Positions 1 through 6,065 of a stretch of 6,751 nucleotides of DNA are shown here, in pieces (within the stretch, counting starts at the first letter, position 1; each line of letters opens with the position of its first letter). The notes under the pieces were generated by a model that did no database searches, was not told the origin of the DNA, and saw only the letters and a program-made list of their open reading frames with translations. Position numbers and translations under genes: made by a program. Source of the DNA: Gammaproteobacteria bacterium (GTDB taxonomy: Bacteria; Pseudomonadota; Gammaproteobacteria; Immundisolibacterales; Immundisolibacteraceae); contig QNFC01000095.1 in assembly GCA_003645395.1 (NCBI GenBank), positions 1 through 6,751 of the forward strand, given 5' to 3'.

Positions 1-939
1 TTGATGGACTTTGACCATAGCGAACGCCAGATGAACACCGCCGGGGCGCTGTTTATGCTCTGGTTTCAGTTGTTGCCGGTGGCGTTTTTATGGGGTTGTT
101 ACTGGCAGTTTCTGCACCTGGCCCCGAGTGGCTCAGATTTGTACGGCGCGGTGATTTCGATGGCGGTGATTACCGCGGCAGCCGGATTGCCGATGGCTCA
201 TGAGTTATTTCATCGCAATGAGTGGATATCCCGATTTGCAGGGTCCGCTGCGACGACGCTATTAATGGCAACTTATATAGATCTTGAGCATGTCAACAGT
301 CATCACATCGAGACTAACACCGAGGCAGATATCGATACTCCCCCGCGAGGCATGTCGGTTTATCCATTCATGTGGCGGCTGGCGGTTTATATGCACAAGA
401 ATAGTTTTAGTCAGGAAAAGCGCCGCTTAAGTGCTTACGGAAAATCAGTCTGGTTTTCACCTGGCTCGCGGGTACTCTGGCAGATACTGGGCTATTTTAT
501 CGTGCTCGGTGTGTTTTACACCGCAAATGGCTGGCGTTCTGCGGCAGCGGTGCTGGCCACATCTACTATCGGATTCTTCATTGTCACTATCTTCAGCTAC
601 ATCCAGCACTATGGGCTAATCAAAGTTCCTGGTACCCCCCTTGAAAAACGCCACGCCTGGAACCACACCAAGCCAATTTCTCGGGTGATGACCTTCGAGA
701 TTGTCACCCACTCCATGCACCACATTGACCCCTCCACGCCTTACTGGAAGCTGCCGCCTTATCGCGATGCACCACTGGTGGGCAGTGCAATAGCCTACTT
801 CTGGCTCAGCCTGGTGCCGCCGTTGTGGCACCGGGTGATGCGCAAACACCTGCAGCACTGGGACGACAACTTTGCCTCTGAAGCTGAGCTTGAGTTGGCC
901 GCCGCTGCTAATGCTCGGGCCGGTTGGGTAACCAGCTAA
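1..939 (+). CDS. AlkB/XylM-type membrane di-iron monooxygenase, 5' partial
   Basis: Probable integral-membrane non-haem di-iron hydroxylase of the alkane 1-monooxygenase/xylene monooxygenase family, which hydroxylates terminal methyl or alkyl groups using electrons from a rubredoxin or ferredoxin system. Numbering from position 1, the His boxes are HELFH (67-71), EHVNSHH (96-102), the AlkB-like QHYG (202-205) and HSMHH (237-241). Hydrophobic segments lie near residues 16-38, 47-65, 158-175, 181-200 and 258-275. The frame is open at the left edge. AlkB proteins are about 370-400 residues and have the first His box near residue 138, whereas here it is at 67. A membrane hairpin is therefore probably missing and the true start lies upstream; the TTG/ATG at 1-6 is unlikely to be the real start. 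The stop is at 937-939, 50 bases before the flavin monooxygenase gene, which suggests one operon. The family is clear; the substrate (alkane, alkyl-aromatic or terpenoid) is not. Confidence 0.85.
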   Translation: MMDFDHSERQMNTAGALFMLWFQLLPVAFLWGCYWQFLHLAPSGSDLYGAVISMAVITAAAGLPMAHELFHRNEWISRFAGSAATTLLMATYIDLEHVNSHHIETNTEADIDTPPRGMSVYPFMWRLAVYMHKNSFSQEKRRLSAYGKSVWFSPGSRVLWQILGYFIVLGVFYTANGWRSAAAVLATSTIGFFIVTIFSYIQHYGLIKVPGTPLEKRHAWNHTKPISRVMTFEIVTHSMHHIDPSTPYWKLPPYRDAPLVGSAIAYFWLSLVPPLWHRVMRKHLQHWDDNFASEAELELAAAANARAGWVTS

Positions 940-978
940 TTGATATACCAAAATCATTTCATCTACCACTAAAACCAT

Positions 979-983
979 AAGGA
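979..983 (+). promoter_or_regulatory. Ribosome binding site of the flavin monooxygenase gene
   Basis: AAGGA lies 6 bases before the ATG at 990 and supports this start. Confidence 0.6.
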
Positions 984-989
984 TTTACC

Positions 990-2174
990 ATGGCAAACCC
1001 CACATCCGCTGAACTCGTTCAACGTGCCAAAGATATGGCGCCGACTATCGCTGAGCGAGCCCTGCAATGCGAGCAAATGGGTCAACTACCGGACGAAACT
1101 TACGAGGATTTCAGAGAGGCCGGTTTTTATCGGATCGTCCAACCGAAAAAATTCGGTGGTTACGAAATGGACCTGATGACTCTGTTCGATGTCTCTAAAG
1201 AGATCGGCCGGGCGGGATGTGCATCCAGCGCCTGGGTGCTGAGTATTCTTGCCATTCATAATTATTATCTGGCCTACTTTCCACCAAAAGCCCAGGAATT
1301 TATCTGGGGAGAAGACGACAACAACCAGACCTGTACACCATTTAATCCCTCTGGCACCGTCACCAAGGTAAAGGGTGGTATTGAGCTAAAGGGCGGTAAC
1401 TGGACCTTCGCCAGTGGCTGTGATCACTCCCGGTTTGCGTTACTAGGGGTGCTGATAGAAGACGAAAACGGTGGCCCACCGGAATTCTGCCAATGCGTTA
1501 TTCCAGAAGGTGATTTCATTATTGATCACGACAGCTGGGACGTGGCCGGTTTGAAAGGCAGCGGTAGCAAGAACATCTCTGTGGACGAGGTTTTCGTTCC
1601 TGACGATTTAATTTTCTCTCTCACCAAAGTCAATCAGGGCATTGCTCCAGGACGGGAAATAAACGACGGTCCGCTCTACAAGCAGGCGTTTTTTCCGCCT
1701 TCTCTATGCACGCTGGTCGCGCCAGCCTGTGGCGCGGCACTCGGTGCTCTGGACACGTTTGCCGAGAAAATGAAAACCCGCACCCTGGTGTTTGGCATCG
1801 GTAACCAGATAGAAAAAGTACCCTCACTGATTCGTCTGGTGGAAGCCGAATATGAGATCGAAATGGCCGAGGCGCAAATCAAAAAAGACAGCATTGAATT
1901 CATGAGGTTGGCCACCGCTGGTCAAACATCTAGCCAACTGCTGAACGCCCGAGGCCTGTACAGCAACGCCTATGGCATGACCCTGTTCACCCGGGCAATC
2001 GAGCGAATTTTTGTGGCCGCTGGTGGTGGCGCGCTGCAAAACAAAAACCCCATCCAGCGCGCCTGGCGTGACGTGCACACCATCAATAACCATGGCGGTT
2101 TGAACTTTGATTCCATGGCCGAACTTTATGGCCGTGCGCGGATGGGGTTACCGACCAACAACGCGTTGATTTAG
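990..2174 (+). CDS. HsaA/HpaH-like flavin-dependent monooxygenase (acyl-CoA dehydrogenase fold)
   Basis: A complete 394-residue protein of the two-component (group D) flavin monooxygenases: HsaA, the p-hydroxyphenylacetate hydroxylase C2 component, and DszC-like enzymes. They use reduced flavin from a separate reductase to hydroxylate aromatic rings. The N-terminal helical domain contains LPDETYEDFREAGFYR (33-48) and SSAW (79-82). The beta domain has WTFASG (138-143), where S142 matches the conserved flavin-contacting Ser, then GLKGSGSKN (187-195) and DEVFVP (199-204). The C-terminal domain has AAGGGAL (343-349) and RDVHTINNH (360-368), whose His fits the conserved active-site His of the group. 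Length matches HsaA (about 394). The catalytic Glu of true acyl-CoA dehydrogenases is not apparent. The start ATG has AAGGA at 979-983 with 6-base spacing. No flavin reductase is in the window. Likely co-transcribed with the AlkB-like gene. An acyl-CoA dehydrogenase label from automatic annotation would be less specific. Substrate unknown. Confidence 0.82.
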   Translation: MANPTSAELVQRAKDMAPTIAERALQCEQMGQLPDETYEDFREAGFYRIVQPKKFGGYEMDLMTLFDVSKEIGRAGCASSAWVLSILAIHNYYLAYFPPKAQEFIWGEDDNNQTCTPFNPSGTVTKVKGGIELKGGNWTFASGCDHSRFALLGVLIEDENGGPPEFCQCVIPEGDFIIDHDSWDVAGLKGSGSKNISVDEVFVPDDLIFSLTKVNQGIAPGREINDGPLYKQAFFPPSLCTLVAPACGAALGALDTFAEKMKTRTLVFGIGNQIEKVPSLIRLVEAEYEIEMAEAQIKKDSIEFMRLATAGQTSSQLLNARGLYSNAYGMTLFTRAIERIFVAAGGGALQNKNPIQRAWRDVHTINNHGGLNFDSMAELYGRARMGLPTNNALI

Positions 2175-2213
2175 GACTATCCGCAGTCCCTGCCCCGGTT
2201 TGTGTGCCTATAA

Positions 2214-2282
2214 AAGGGGGTACCACCTGTATGATTTTGACCCTGTTCACAGTAAAACCAAATCGTCAAGAAGTTCCCCCTT
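2214..2282. repeat. Spaced inverted repeat AAGGGGG / CCCCCTT
   Basis: AAGGGGG at 2214-2220 is the exact reverse complement of CCCCCTT at 2276-2282. Extending inward, AAGGGGGTAC against AAGGGGGAAC matches 9 of 10. The arms enclose about 55 bases and bracket the first TTGACCCT copy. It may be a remnant mobile-element end pair or a large stem; neither is shown. Confidence 0.35.
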
Positions 2283-2288
2283 GACCCT
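2237..2288 (+). repeat. Direct repeat TTGACCCT, two copies
   Basis: TTGACCCT occurs at 2237-2244 and again at 2281-2288, 44 bases apart start to start (about four helical turns). The second copy overlaps the candidate -35 element. It may be a paired activator site or chance. Confidence 0.35.
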
Positions 2289-2309
2289 TAATCAAACGAT
2301 TGATAGAGT
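2281..2309 (+). promoter_or_regulatory. Candidate sigma70-type promoter with dyad in spacer
   Basis: TTGACC (2281-2286, 5 of 6 to the -35 consensus) and TAGAGT (2304-2309, 4 of 6 to the -10 consensus) are 17 bases apart. A perfect 5-bp inverted repeat, ATCAA (2291-2295) and TTGAT (2300-2304), fills most of the spacer and touches the -10. It could be an operator for the dioxygenase genes that start 160 bases downstream. Seen by eye only; no start site is known. Confidence 0.4.
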
Positions 2310-2468
2310 GGTTTTTTTGCTGACTATCCGGTCGGGTTTGCCATGGTTGAACGGTGCTAATTGACAACCTCTGGCGGCGTAATACAGGCTAATTTCGATG
2401 CGATTACTGGCCTAGCAATCATCATCGCTGACGGTTTCATCCCAACCAACAAAGCTTCTGGAATCGAT

Positions 2469-2990
2469 ATGAACGGTTCATCAACACCATTAAGCGAACC
2501 CGAATACCGGCAAATCAGTGATTTCCTGTTTGACGAGGCCGACCTGCTCAGCGCCATGGACTACCCAGCATGGCAGCAGCTGCTGACCGATGACATCCGT
2601 TATCTGATGCCCGTCACCCAGTTCTTTGAGGTGGGTAAAGCGCGTCACATCGGCGTTGGCACCCCCTACTTTGATGAAGACGCCGACAGCCTGGCGGTTC
2701 GCATTAAGCTGCTCAGCGAGGCCCACCTCACCAGCGCTGAAAACCCCCGGTCATCGATAAGCCTGATGATCAGCAATGTCCGGGGGAACAAGATCGGTAT
2801 CCGTGAATACGAGGTAAAAAGTCGTTTTTTGCTTACCAGGGTTCGACCGGCAATACCGGAACCATACAACCTCGCCGGTCGCCGCGAGGACATTCTGCGC
2901 ACCACTGACAGTGGCCTTAAGCTTGCCCGCAGGACGGTTTTCCTGACCCAGTCGATCATCAAGTCGCCCAACCTCAGCTTTTTCCTTTAA
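2469..2990 (+). CDS. Aromatic-ring-hydroxylating dioxygenase, beta (small) subunit
   Basis: Small structural subunit of a Rieske non-haem iron dioxygenase, with no metal site of its own; it stabilises the alpha(n)beta(n) oxygenase. From the chosen ATG it is 173 residues, within the usual 160-190. Family hallmarks run the full length: an N-terminal EYRQISDFLFDEADLL-type helix, the WQQLLTDDIRYLMPV strand-helix region, SEAHLTSAENPRSSI, the NVRG...YEVKSRFLLTR sheet, GRREDILR...LKLARRTVFL, and a C-terminus SPNLSFFL like the NLSxFL ending of NdoC/BphA2-type subunits. The start at 2469 has GGAA (2460-2463) 5 bases upstream and removes a non-homologous 36-residue extension from a TTG at 2361. The stop (2988-2990) is 14 bases before the alpha start, so translational coupling is likely. 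Beta preceding alpha is less common than alpha-beta order. It appears intact although its partner is interrupted. Confidence 0.87.
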   Translation: MNGSSTPLSEPEYRQISDFLFDEADLLSAMDYPAWQQLLTDDIRYLMPVTQFFEVGKARHIGVGTPYFDEDADSLAVRIKLLSEAHLTSAENPRSSISLMISNVRGNKIGIREYEVKSRFLLTRVRPAIPEPYNLAGRREDILRTTDSGLKLARRTVFLTQSIIKSPNLSFFL

Positions 2991-2994
2991 GGCC

Positions 2995-2999
2995 AGGAG
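2995..2999 (+). promoter_or_regulatory. Ribosome binding site of dioxygenase alpha gene
   Basis: AGGAG sits in the short beta-alpha gap, 5 bases before the ATG at 3005. It fixes that start and suggests the damaged alpha gene is still translated from its normal site. Confidence 0.7.
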
Positions 3000-3004
3000 A
3001 GACC

Positions 3005-4333
3005 ATGTATATCAATGAGCAGTTTGGGCCCGCAGAGATCGCGAGTTGGGTCAACGTTGATGCAGCCACCGCCAGCCGACGAATTTTCTCTGACGAAGCA
3101 ATTTTTCAGCTGGAAATTGAGCGCATATTCGGCAACGCCTGGCTCTATATCGGCCATGAATCAGAAATCCCCGCAGTCGGGGATTTTGTTACCCGACTGA
3201 TGGGCAAAGACCCGGTCATTTTAGTACGCGTGACTGAGAACGAAATTGCCGTGTTACTCAATAGCTGCCCTCACCGCGGCGCCATGTTGTGTCAGGCCGA
3301 CGCCGGCAACGGCAAAGGACTTATCTGCCCCTACCATGGCTGGGCCTTTAGCAACGCCGGCCGCCTGGTGGCCACCTCCACCGATGATGGACTCTACGCC
3401 GATCGGGTGGATTTTCGTACGCTTGATTTGCGTTCCGCAGCTAAAGTCAGTAGCTATGCCGGACTCATCTACGCCACCTGGAACGCCGACGCCCCGAGCC
3501 TGGATGATTACCTCGGCGATATCCGTTGGGCGATTGATCTCTGTTTTAATCGCACGCCCGGCGGGGTCGAGGTGCTCGGTGCGCCCCATCGCTGGGAAAT
3601 GGGCAGCAACTGGAAAATCGGCCCGATCAATTTTTCCGGCGATGGCCCGCATTTCACCCAGCTTCATGGCCCCATCGCCAAGGTTACCCAGGGCATCGAA
3701 AAACCGGATTTACGCGCGGCTCTGCAGGCCAGCAACTCCATTAGCTGGGGCAATGGCCATAACGGGGTCATTCAGATGACCCCGGAAGATTCCGGCATTG
3801 CTTTTTTTGGCCAGGATCCGGACCTGATTCCCCTAATGGAGCAGACCCTGCAGCCGGATCAGCTGGCGGTGCGCAAACGAATATTGCAAGCGGTTAACAA
3901 TGTCTTTCCCAACCATTCCTGGACCCACAACCCGGTTAGTTACACGCCCGGAAAACCACCGGTGCATTTTCTGGCAATGCGGGTATGGCAACCGGTTGCG
4001 GCCAACCGAACCTAAATCTGGAACTGGTTTTTTGCCGACAAAGAATCCAGCGACGAGTGGAAACATCAGGCCGCCCTGGCCGGGCTGCGCTCGTTTAGCG
4101 TCGGTGGCACCTTTGACCTGGAAGACGCCGAAACCTGGGACGCCCTCGGCGTTAGCGTTGGTGCCCGTCAGGTAGACGGCCAGATTATCAGCTACCAGGC
4201 CACCCTGGCCCACCGAGACCGGATCGACCCAACCTGGCCAGGCCCTGGCAAGGCTTACGACTCCGGCTACGCCGAAGCCACCGAATTTGATTTTTTAATC
4301 GAATGGCAAAAACAGATGAGCGGCAAAAATTAG
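3005..4333 (+). pseudogene. Rieske dioxygenase alpha (large) subunit interrupted by one in-frame TAA
   Basis: Catalytic subunit of a ring-hydroxylating dioxygenase that would add O2 to an aromatic ring as a cis-diol, using electrons from a ferredoxin. The Rieske [2Fe-2S] motif is C88-x-H90-x17-C108-x2-H111 (CPHRGAM ... CPYHGWAF). The catalytic domain has NWK (202-204) and the bridging/iron motif D213-x2-H216-x4-H221 (NFSGDGPHFTQLH). Codon 337 (4013-4015) is TAA, giving a 336-residue product. The same frame then stays open for 105 codons (IWNWFFADKE...) to TAG at 4331-4333. The full product would be about 442 residues, the normal family length. The third iron ligand, by comparison with NdoB Asp362, falls after the stop (D374, 4124-4126). 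The 336-residue product should therefore lack a complete mononuclear iron site. No in-frame ATG, GTG or TTG follows the stop until 4316. The alternatives are a real inactivating mutation, readthrough, or a sequencing/assembly error. The beta gene lies 14 bases upstream. Confidence 0.85.
4016..4333 (+). other. In-frame C-terminal remnant of the dioxygenase alpha subunit
   Basis: These 105 sense codons plus TAG continue the alpha frame beyond the TAA with no indel. The opening IWNWFFADKE matches the conserved strand that follows the WQP segment in alpha subunits (typically E-I/V-W-x-W). GTFDLEDAETW (368-378) aligns with the NdoB segment holding Trp358 and Asp362, which points to D374 as the iron ligand. 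The tail AEATEFDFLIEWQKQM is a typical C-terminal helix. It has no start codon or RBS of its own, so it is not a separate gene. Codon use (GCC, CTG, GGC rich) matches the upstream part, so little decay is visible. Confidence 0.8.
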
Positions 4334-4529
4334 CCTTCAGATAAGGGAACACGGCGCGTTGCGTTGCCACCACTTTTAACCTGGGAGATGAACTAGAGCC
4401 AAACAAACCTCAGACTTAGCCATTCCATTCTTACCACCCATTTCCTTCACTTAGAGAGCGTAAACATTGTGAAGTCGATCACTGACTACTCTGAAAATCA
4501 AGTCTCAAGTTGAACAGGTTGTCGGCGGA
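4334..4529. other. Non-coding gap between convergent genes
   Basis: 196 bases between the alpha-subunit remnant and the 3' end of the minus-strand Rieske gene. No credible gene, strong hairpin or T-tract was found by eye on either strand. Only weak items are present: AGTC...GACT arms at about 4472-4486 and a TCAAGT tandem near 4498-4510. How the convergent transcripts terminate is not evident. Confidence 0.5.
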
Positions 4530-5801
4530 TTAGTCGGAAAGCGGCTCCAGCACTGACTTGTCCAGTGATTCGAGGGATTGTTCCGGTGCAATAATGGAGC
4601 CAGCGCGGGGTCGTTGACTTTTTGGGTCTATCCCGGGAATGGGCTTTCCTGACCGGTTATCTTCTATGGCCTGCTGCAGCAGCATTCGGGTAACGATAAT
4701 GCCGTTATCGCTAGAAACAAGCTGCTCGAGAGTGCGGTCGGCAATCACCCCCTGGCTCTCCTGTACGGCGGCATCCTGCATGGTAAAGCTGGGAATACCG
4801 GTAAAGCTCTCGCCCCGGCGCTGGGCAGGTCGGTCCAGCAGATAGTCGTTGTCGTGATTGGCAACACCTTGATGAGTCCCCGGCACAAACTCCACATGCA
4901 GACCGCCGCCTTTGCGCATGGCGTCGCGTTCAGCGGCCGACAGGGGTTTGTCCACATAGTAATTGACCGCCCAGGACCAGCAGCGTTGATCGTCAAGCGG
5001 CACCCAAGCCTGGGCATTGAGGGTCAGGTCGCCGGTGGGGGCAATAATGTTGAAGCAGGGCGCGATAAACTGGGTGATACGCCAGTAATAGTTGGTTTCG
5101 TCGGCGTTACGCCGAGCGCCCAACAACAGGCCTCCCGCAGTGTTCAGGGTTTCATAAACTGGTTTTCGGTCGGTGGCAATAATGTCCAGAACTCTTGAGT
5201 CGGTTCCCGACCCACCGATTCCGAGCACGGTATCGGTGAGAATGGTGCCGCCGTGGAGCCAGGACAGGTGGCTGGAGTCCAGTCCCCCCTCCATGGTCTG
5301 CAGGTAGTTACAGTCCTGGATTCGCCGCGTTACAAACAGGTTTTCTACCGGCAGGGTAGCCCATTCAAATGCCGGCGGTTCTGGTTGCTGATCGGGGGGA
5401 CCCATGTATACCCAGATCACCCCACCGCGTTGTACAGTCGGGTAGGCGGTGATGCGGATCTGTTCGTGGAAGGTGCTACCGTCCGGTTCGCCGGGAATAT
5501 CCAGACAGTTGCCGTCGGTATCAAACTTCCAGCCGTGATAGGGACAACGTATGCCGCCATCGTCACATAGACCAAAATAGAGGGAGGCCTGCCGGTGGGG
5601 ACAGGCTTCCTGCAAGATTGCCGCCCGGCCACTGCTGTCGCGAATAGCGATCAACTTCTCCCCCAACAGCGGAACACGTACTGGGTCTGCGTCGGGTAGC
5701 TCTGCTAGGGTTAGGGCAGGCAACCAGTAACGCCGAAACAGGTCCCCCATTGGGGTTCCCGGGTCGGTGCGTGTGAGTCGTTCATTTTGCGTCTGTCGCA
5801 T
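4530..5801 (-). CDS. Rieske oxygenase, phthalate 4,5-dioxygenase / phenoxybenzoate dioxygenase type
   Basis: A complete 423-residue oxygenase component of the single-subunit (alpha-only) Rieske family, which hydroxylates or demethylates aromatic acids and related compounds with electrons from a separate, often phthalate-type, reductase. The N-terminus NERLTRTDPGTPMGDLFRRYW (residues 6-26) is typical of this branch. The Rieske motif is C67-x-H69-x16-C86-x2-H89 (CPHRQAS ... CPYHGWKF). The mononuclear iron motif is D175-x2-H178-x4-H183 within MEGGLDSSHLSWLH. The start at 5801 is chosen because GGAG lies 7 bases upstream; an ATG at 5927 would add 42 residues with no family resemblance and no comparable RBS. 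It is a separate lineage from the alpha subunit at 3005 (different His spacing, no beta partner), so it is not a simple duplicate. It is convergent with the alpha gene and divergent from the hydrolase gene. Substrate cannot be told from sequence. Confidence 0.88.
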   Translation of the reverse strand: MRQTQNERLTRTDPGTPMGDLFRRYWLPALTLAELPDADPVRVPLLGEKLIAIRDSSGRAAILQEACPHRQASLYFGLCDDGGIRCPYHGWKFDTDGNCLDIPGEPDGSTFHEQIRITAYPTVQRGGVIWVYMGPPDQQPEPPAFEWATLPVENLFVTRRIQDCNYLQTMEGGLDSSHLSWLHGGTILTDTVLGIGGSGTDSRVLDIIATDRKPVYETLNTAGGLLLGARRNADETNYYWRITQFIAPCFNIIAPTGDLTLNAQAWVPLDDQRCWSWAVNYYVDKPLSAAERDAMRKGGGLHVEFVPGTHQGVANHDNDYLLDRPAQRRGESFTGIPSFTMQDAAVQESQGVIADRTLEQLVSSDNGIIVTRMLLQQAIEDNRSGKPIPGIDPKSQRPRAGSIIAPEQSLESLDKSVLEPLSD

Positions 5802-5808
5802 GGATTTT

Positions 5809-5812
5809 CTCC
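5809..5812 (-). promoter_or_regulatory. Ribosome binding site deciding the Rieske oxygenase start
   Basis: Minus-strand GGAG (within GATGGAGAAAATCC) is 7 bases before the ATG at 5801-5799. It favours this start over the in-frame upstream ATG at 5927. Confidence 0.7.
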
Positions 5813-5915
5813 ATCTTTGCATACCTTGATCGACGGACAGCCACTGCCGCGAGCACGACATAAAAATTAGCATATTGAGAATGGAGCTGGGCAGGTTTCT
5901 GGCATAACAATGCGC

Positions 5916-5928
5916 AATGGCTGCCATT
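5916..5928. promoter_or_regulatory. 13-bp palindrome AATGGC-T-GCCATT, candidate operator
   Basis: A perfect 6-bp inverted repeat around one central base, in the gap between the divergent Rieske and hydrolase genes. It lies about 115 bases from the Rieske start and 138 from the hydrolase start. Position and symmetry suit a dimeric regulator acting on both genes, but no regulator gene is in the window. It also overlaps the ATG of the rejected longer Rieske start. Confidence 0.4.
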
Positions 5929-5960
5929 ACAATTATTGATTAGTGCGAGGGTAAAATTTT

Positions 5961-5988
5961 TTGTTATAAAGATGCCATCGGCTATTTT
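5961..5988 (+). promoter_or_regulatory. Weak candidate promoter for the hydrolase gene
   Basis: TTGTTA (5961-5966) and TATTTT (5983-5988) are separated by 16 bases, each 4 of 6 to sigma70 consensus, in an AT-rich stretch upstream of the hydrolase. This would give a leader of about 70 bases. Low certainty. Confidence 0.3.
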
Positions 5989-6023
5989 ACATCAGGATCG
6001 GTTGCAGCTTTAATCGTGCTGGG

Positions 6024-6037
6024 CTCCCTGAGGGGAG
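6024..6037 (+). other. Small leader hairpin before the hydrolase RBS
   Basis: CTCCC (6024-6028) and GGGAG (6033-6037) can pair around a TGAG loop, ending 17 bases before the GGAGGA ribosome site. AAAAT follows on the plus strand, not a T-run, so it does not look like a terminator. It could modestly affect translation. Confidence 0.3.
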
Positions 6038-6054
6038 AAAATCTTCATTGTTCT

Positions 6055-6060
6055 GGAGGA
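6055..6060 (+). promoter_or_regulatory. Strong ribosome binding site of the hydrolase gene
   Basis: GGAGGA, 5 bases before the ATG at 6066, close to the ideal anti-16S match. It fixes the hydrolase start. Confidence 0.75.
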
Positions 6061-6065
6061 AAGAA

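Larger units (their letters stand above)
2175..2468. other. Intergenic region between flavin monooxygenase and dioxygenase genes
   Basis: This 294-base stretch has no convincing gene. It starts with a short hairpin overlapping the previous stop codon (GGACT 2174-2178, AGTCC 2185-2189) but no T-run, so it is a poor terminator. It holds a TTGACCCT direct repeat, AAGGGGG/CCCCCTT arms, and a promoter-like pair, listed separately. An in-frame TTG at 2361 would extend the beta subunit by 36 residues (2361-2468), but that stretch does not resemble the family N-terminus, so I treat it as leader. Confidence 0.6.

Noticed and set aside
616..978. 120-codon minus-strand frame over the AlkB-like gene
   Set aside because: Fully antisense to the conserved His-box region, with no recognisable domain.
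2174..2189. Hairpin GGACT-N6-AGTCC at the stop of the flavin monooxygenase gene as a terminator
   Set aside because: Only a 5-bp stem and no following T-tract.
2361..2388. Second promoter beginning with the perfect -35 TTGACA at 2361
   Set aside because: No acceptable -10 at 16-18 bases; the best match, TACAGG at 2383, is 3 of 6.
2361..2468. 36-residue extension of the beta subunit from a TTG at 2361
   Set aside because: Rare start codon, no clear RBS, and sequence unlike beta-subunit N-termini. The ATG at 2469 gives a normal 173-residue protein.
3246..3779. 177-codon open frame inside the alpha gene (+), and a 137-codon frame opposite (3254-3667)
   Set aside because: Both overlap the Rieske and catalytic domains, which have clear motifs in the main frame. 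The low-complexity, Pro/Ala-rich translations are typical shadow frames.
4013..4015. Recoding of the stop as selenocysteine or pyrrolysine
   Set aside because: The codon is TAA, not TGA or TAG, and the family has no such residue at this place.
3833..4213. Minus-strand 126-codon frame spanning the premature stop
   Set aside because: The plus-strand frame on both sides of the TAA has recognisable alpha-subunit sequence, so the antisense frame is incidental.
5802..5927. 42-residue N-terminal extension of the minus-strand Rieske oxygenase from an ATG at 5927
   Set aside because: The stretch has no family resemblance, and the ATG at 5801 has a GGAG site at ideal spacing followed directly by the conserved NERLTRTDPGTPMG start.
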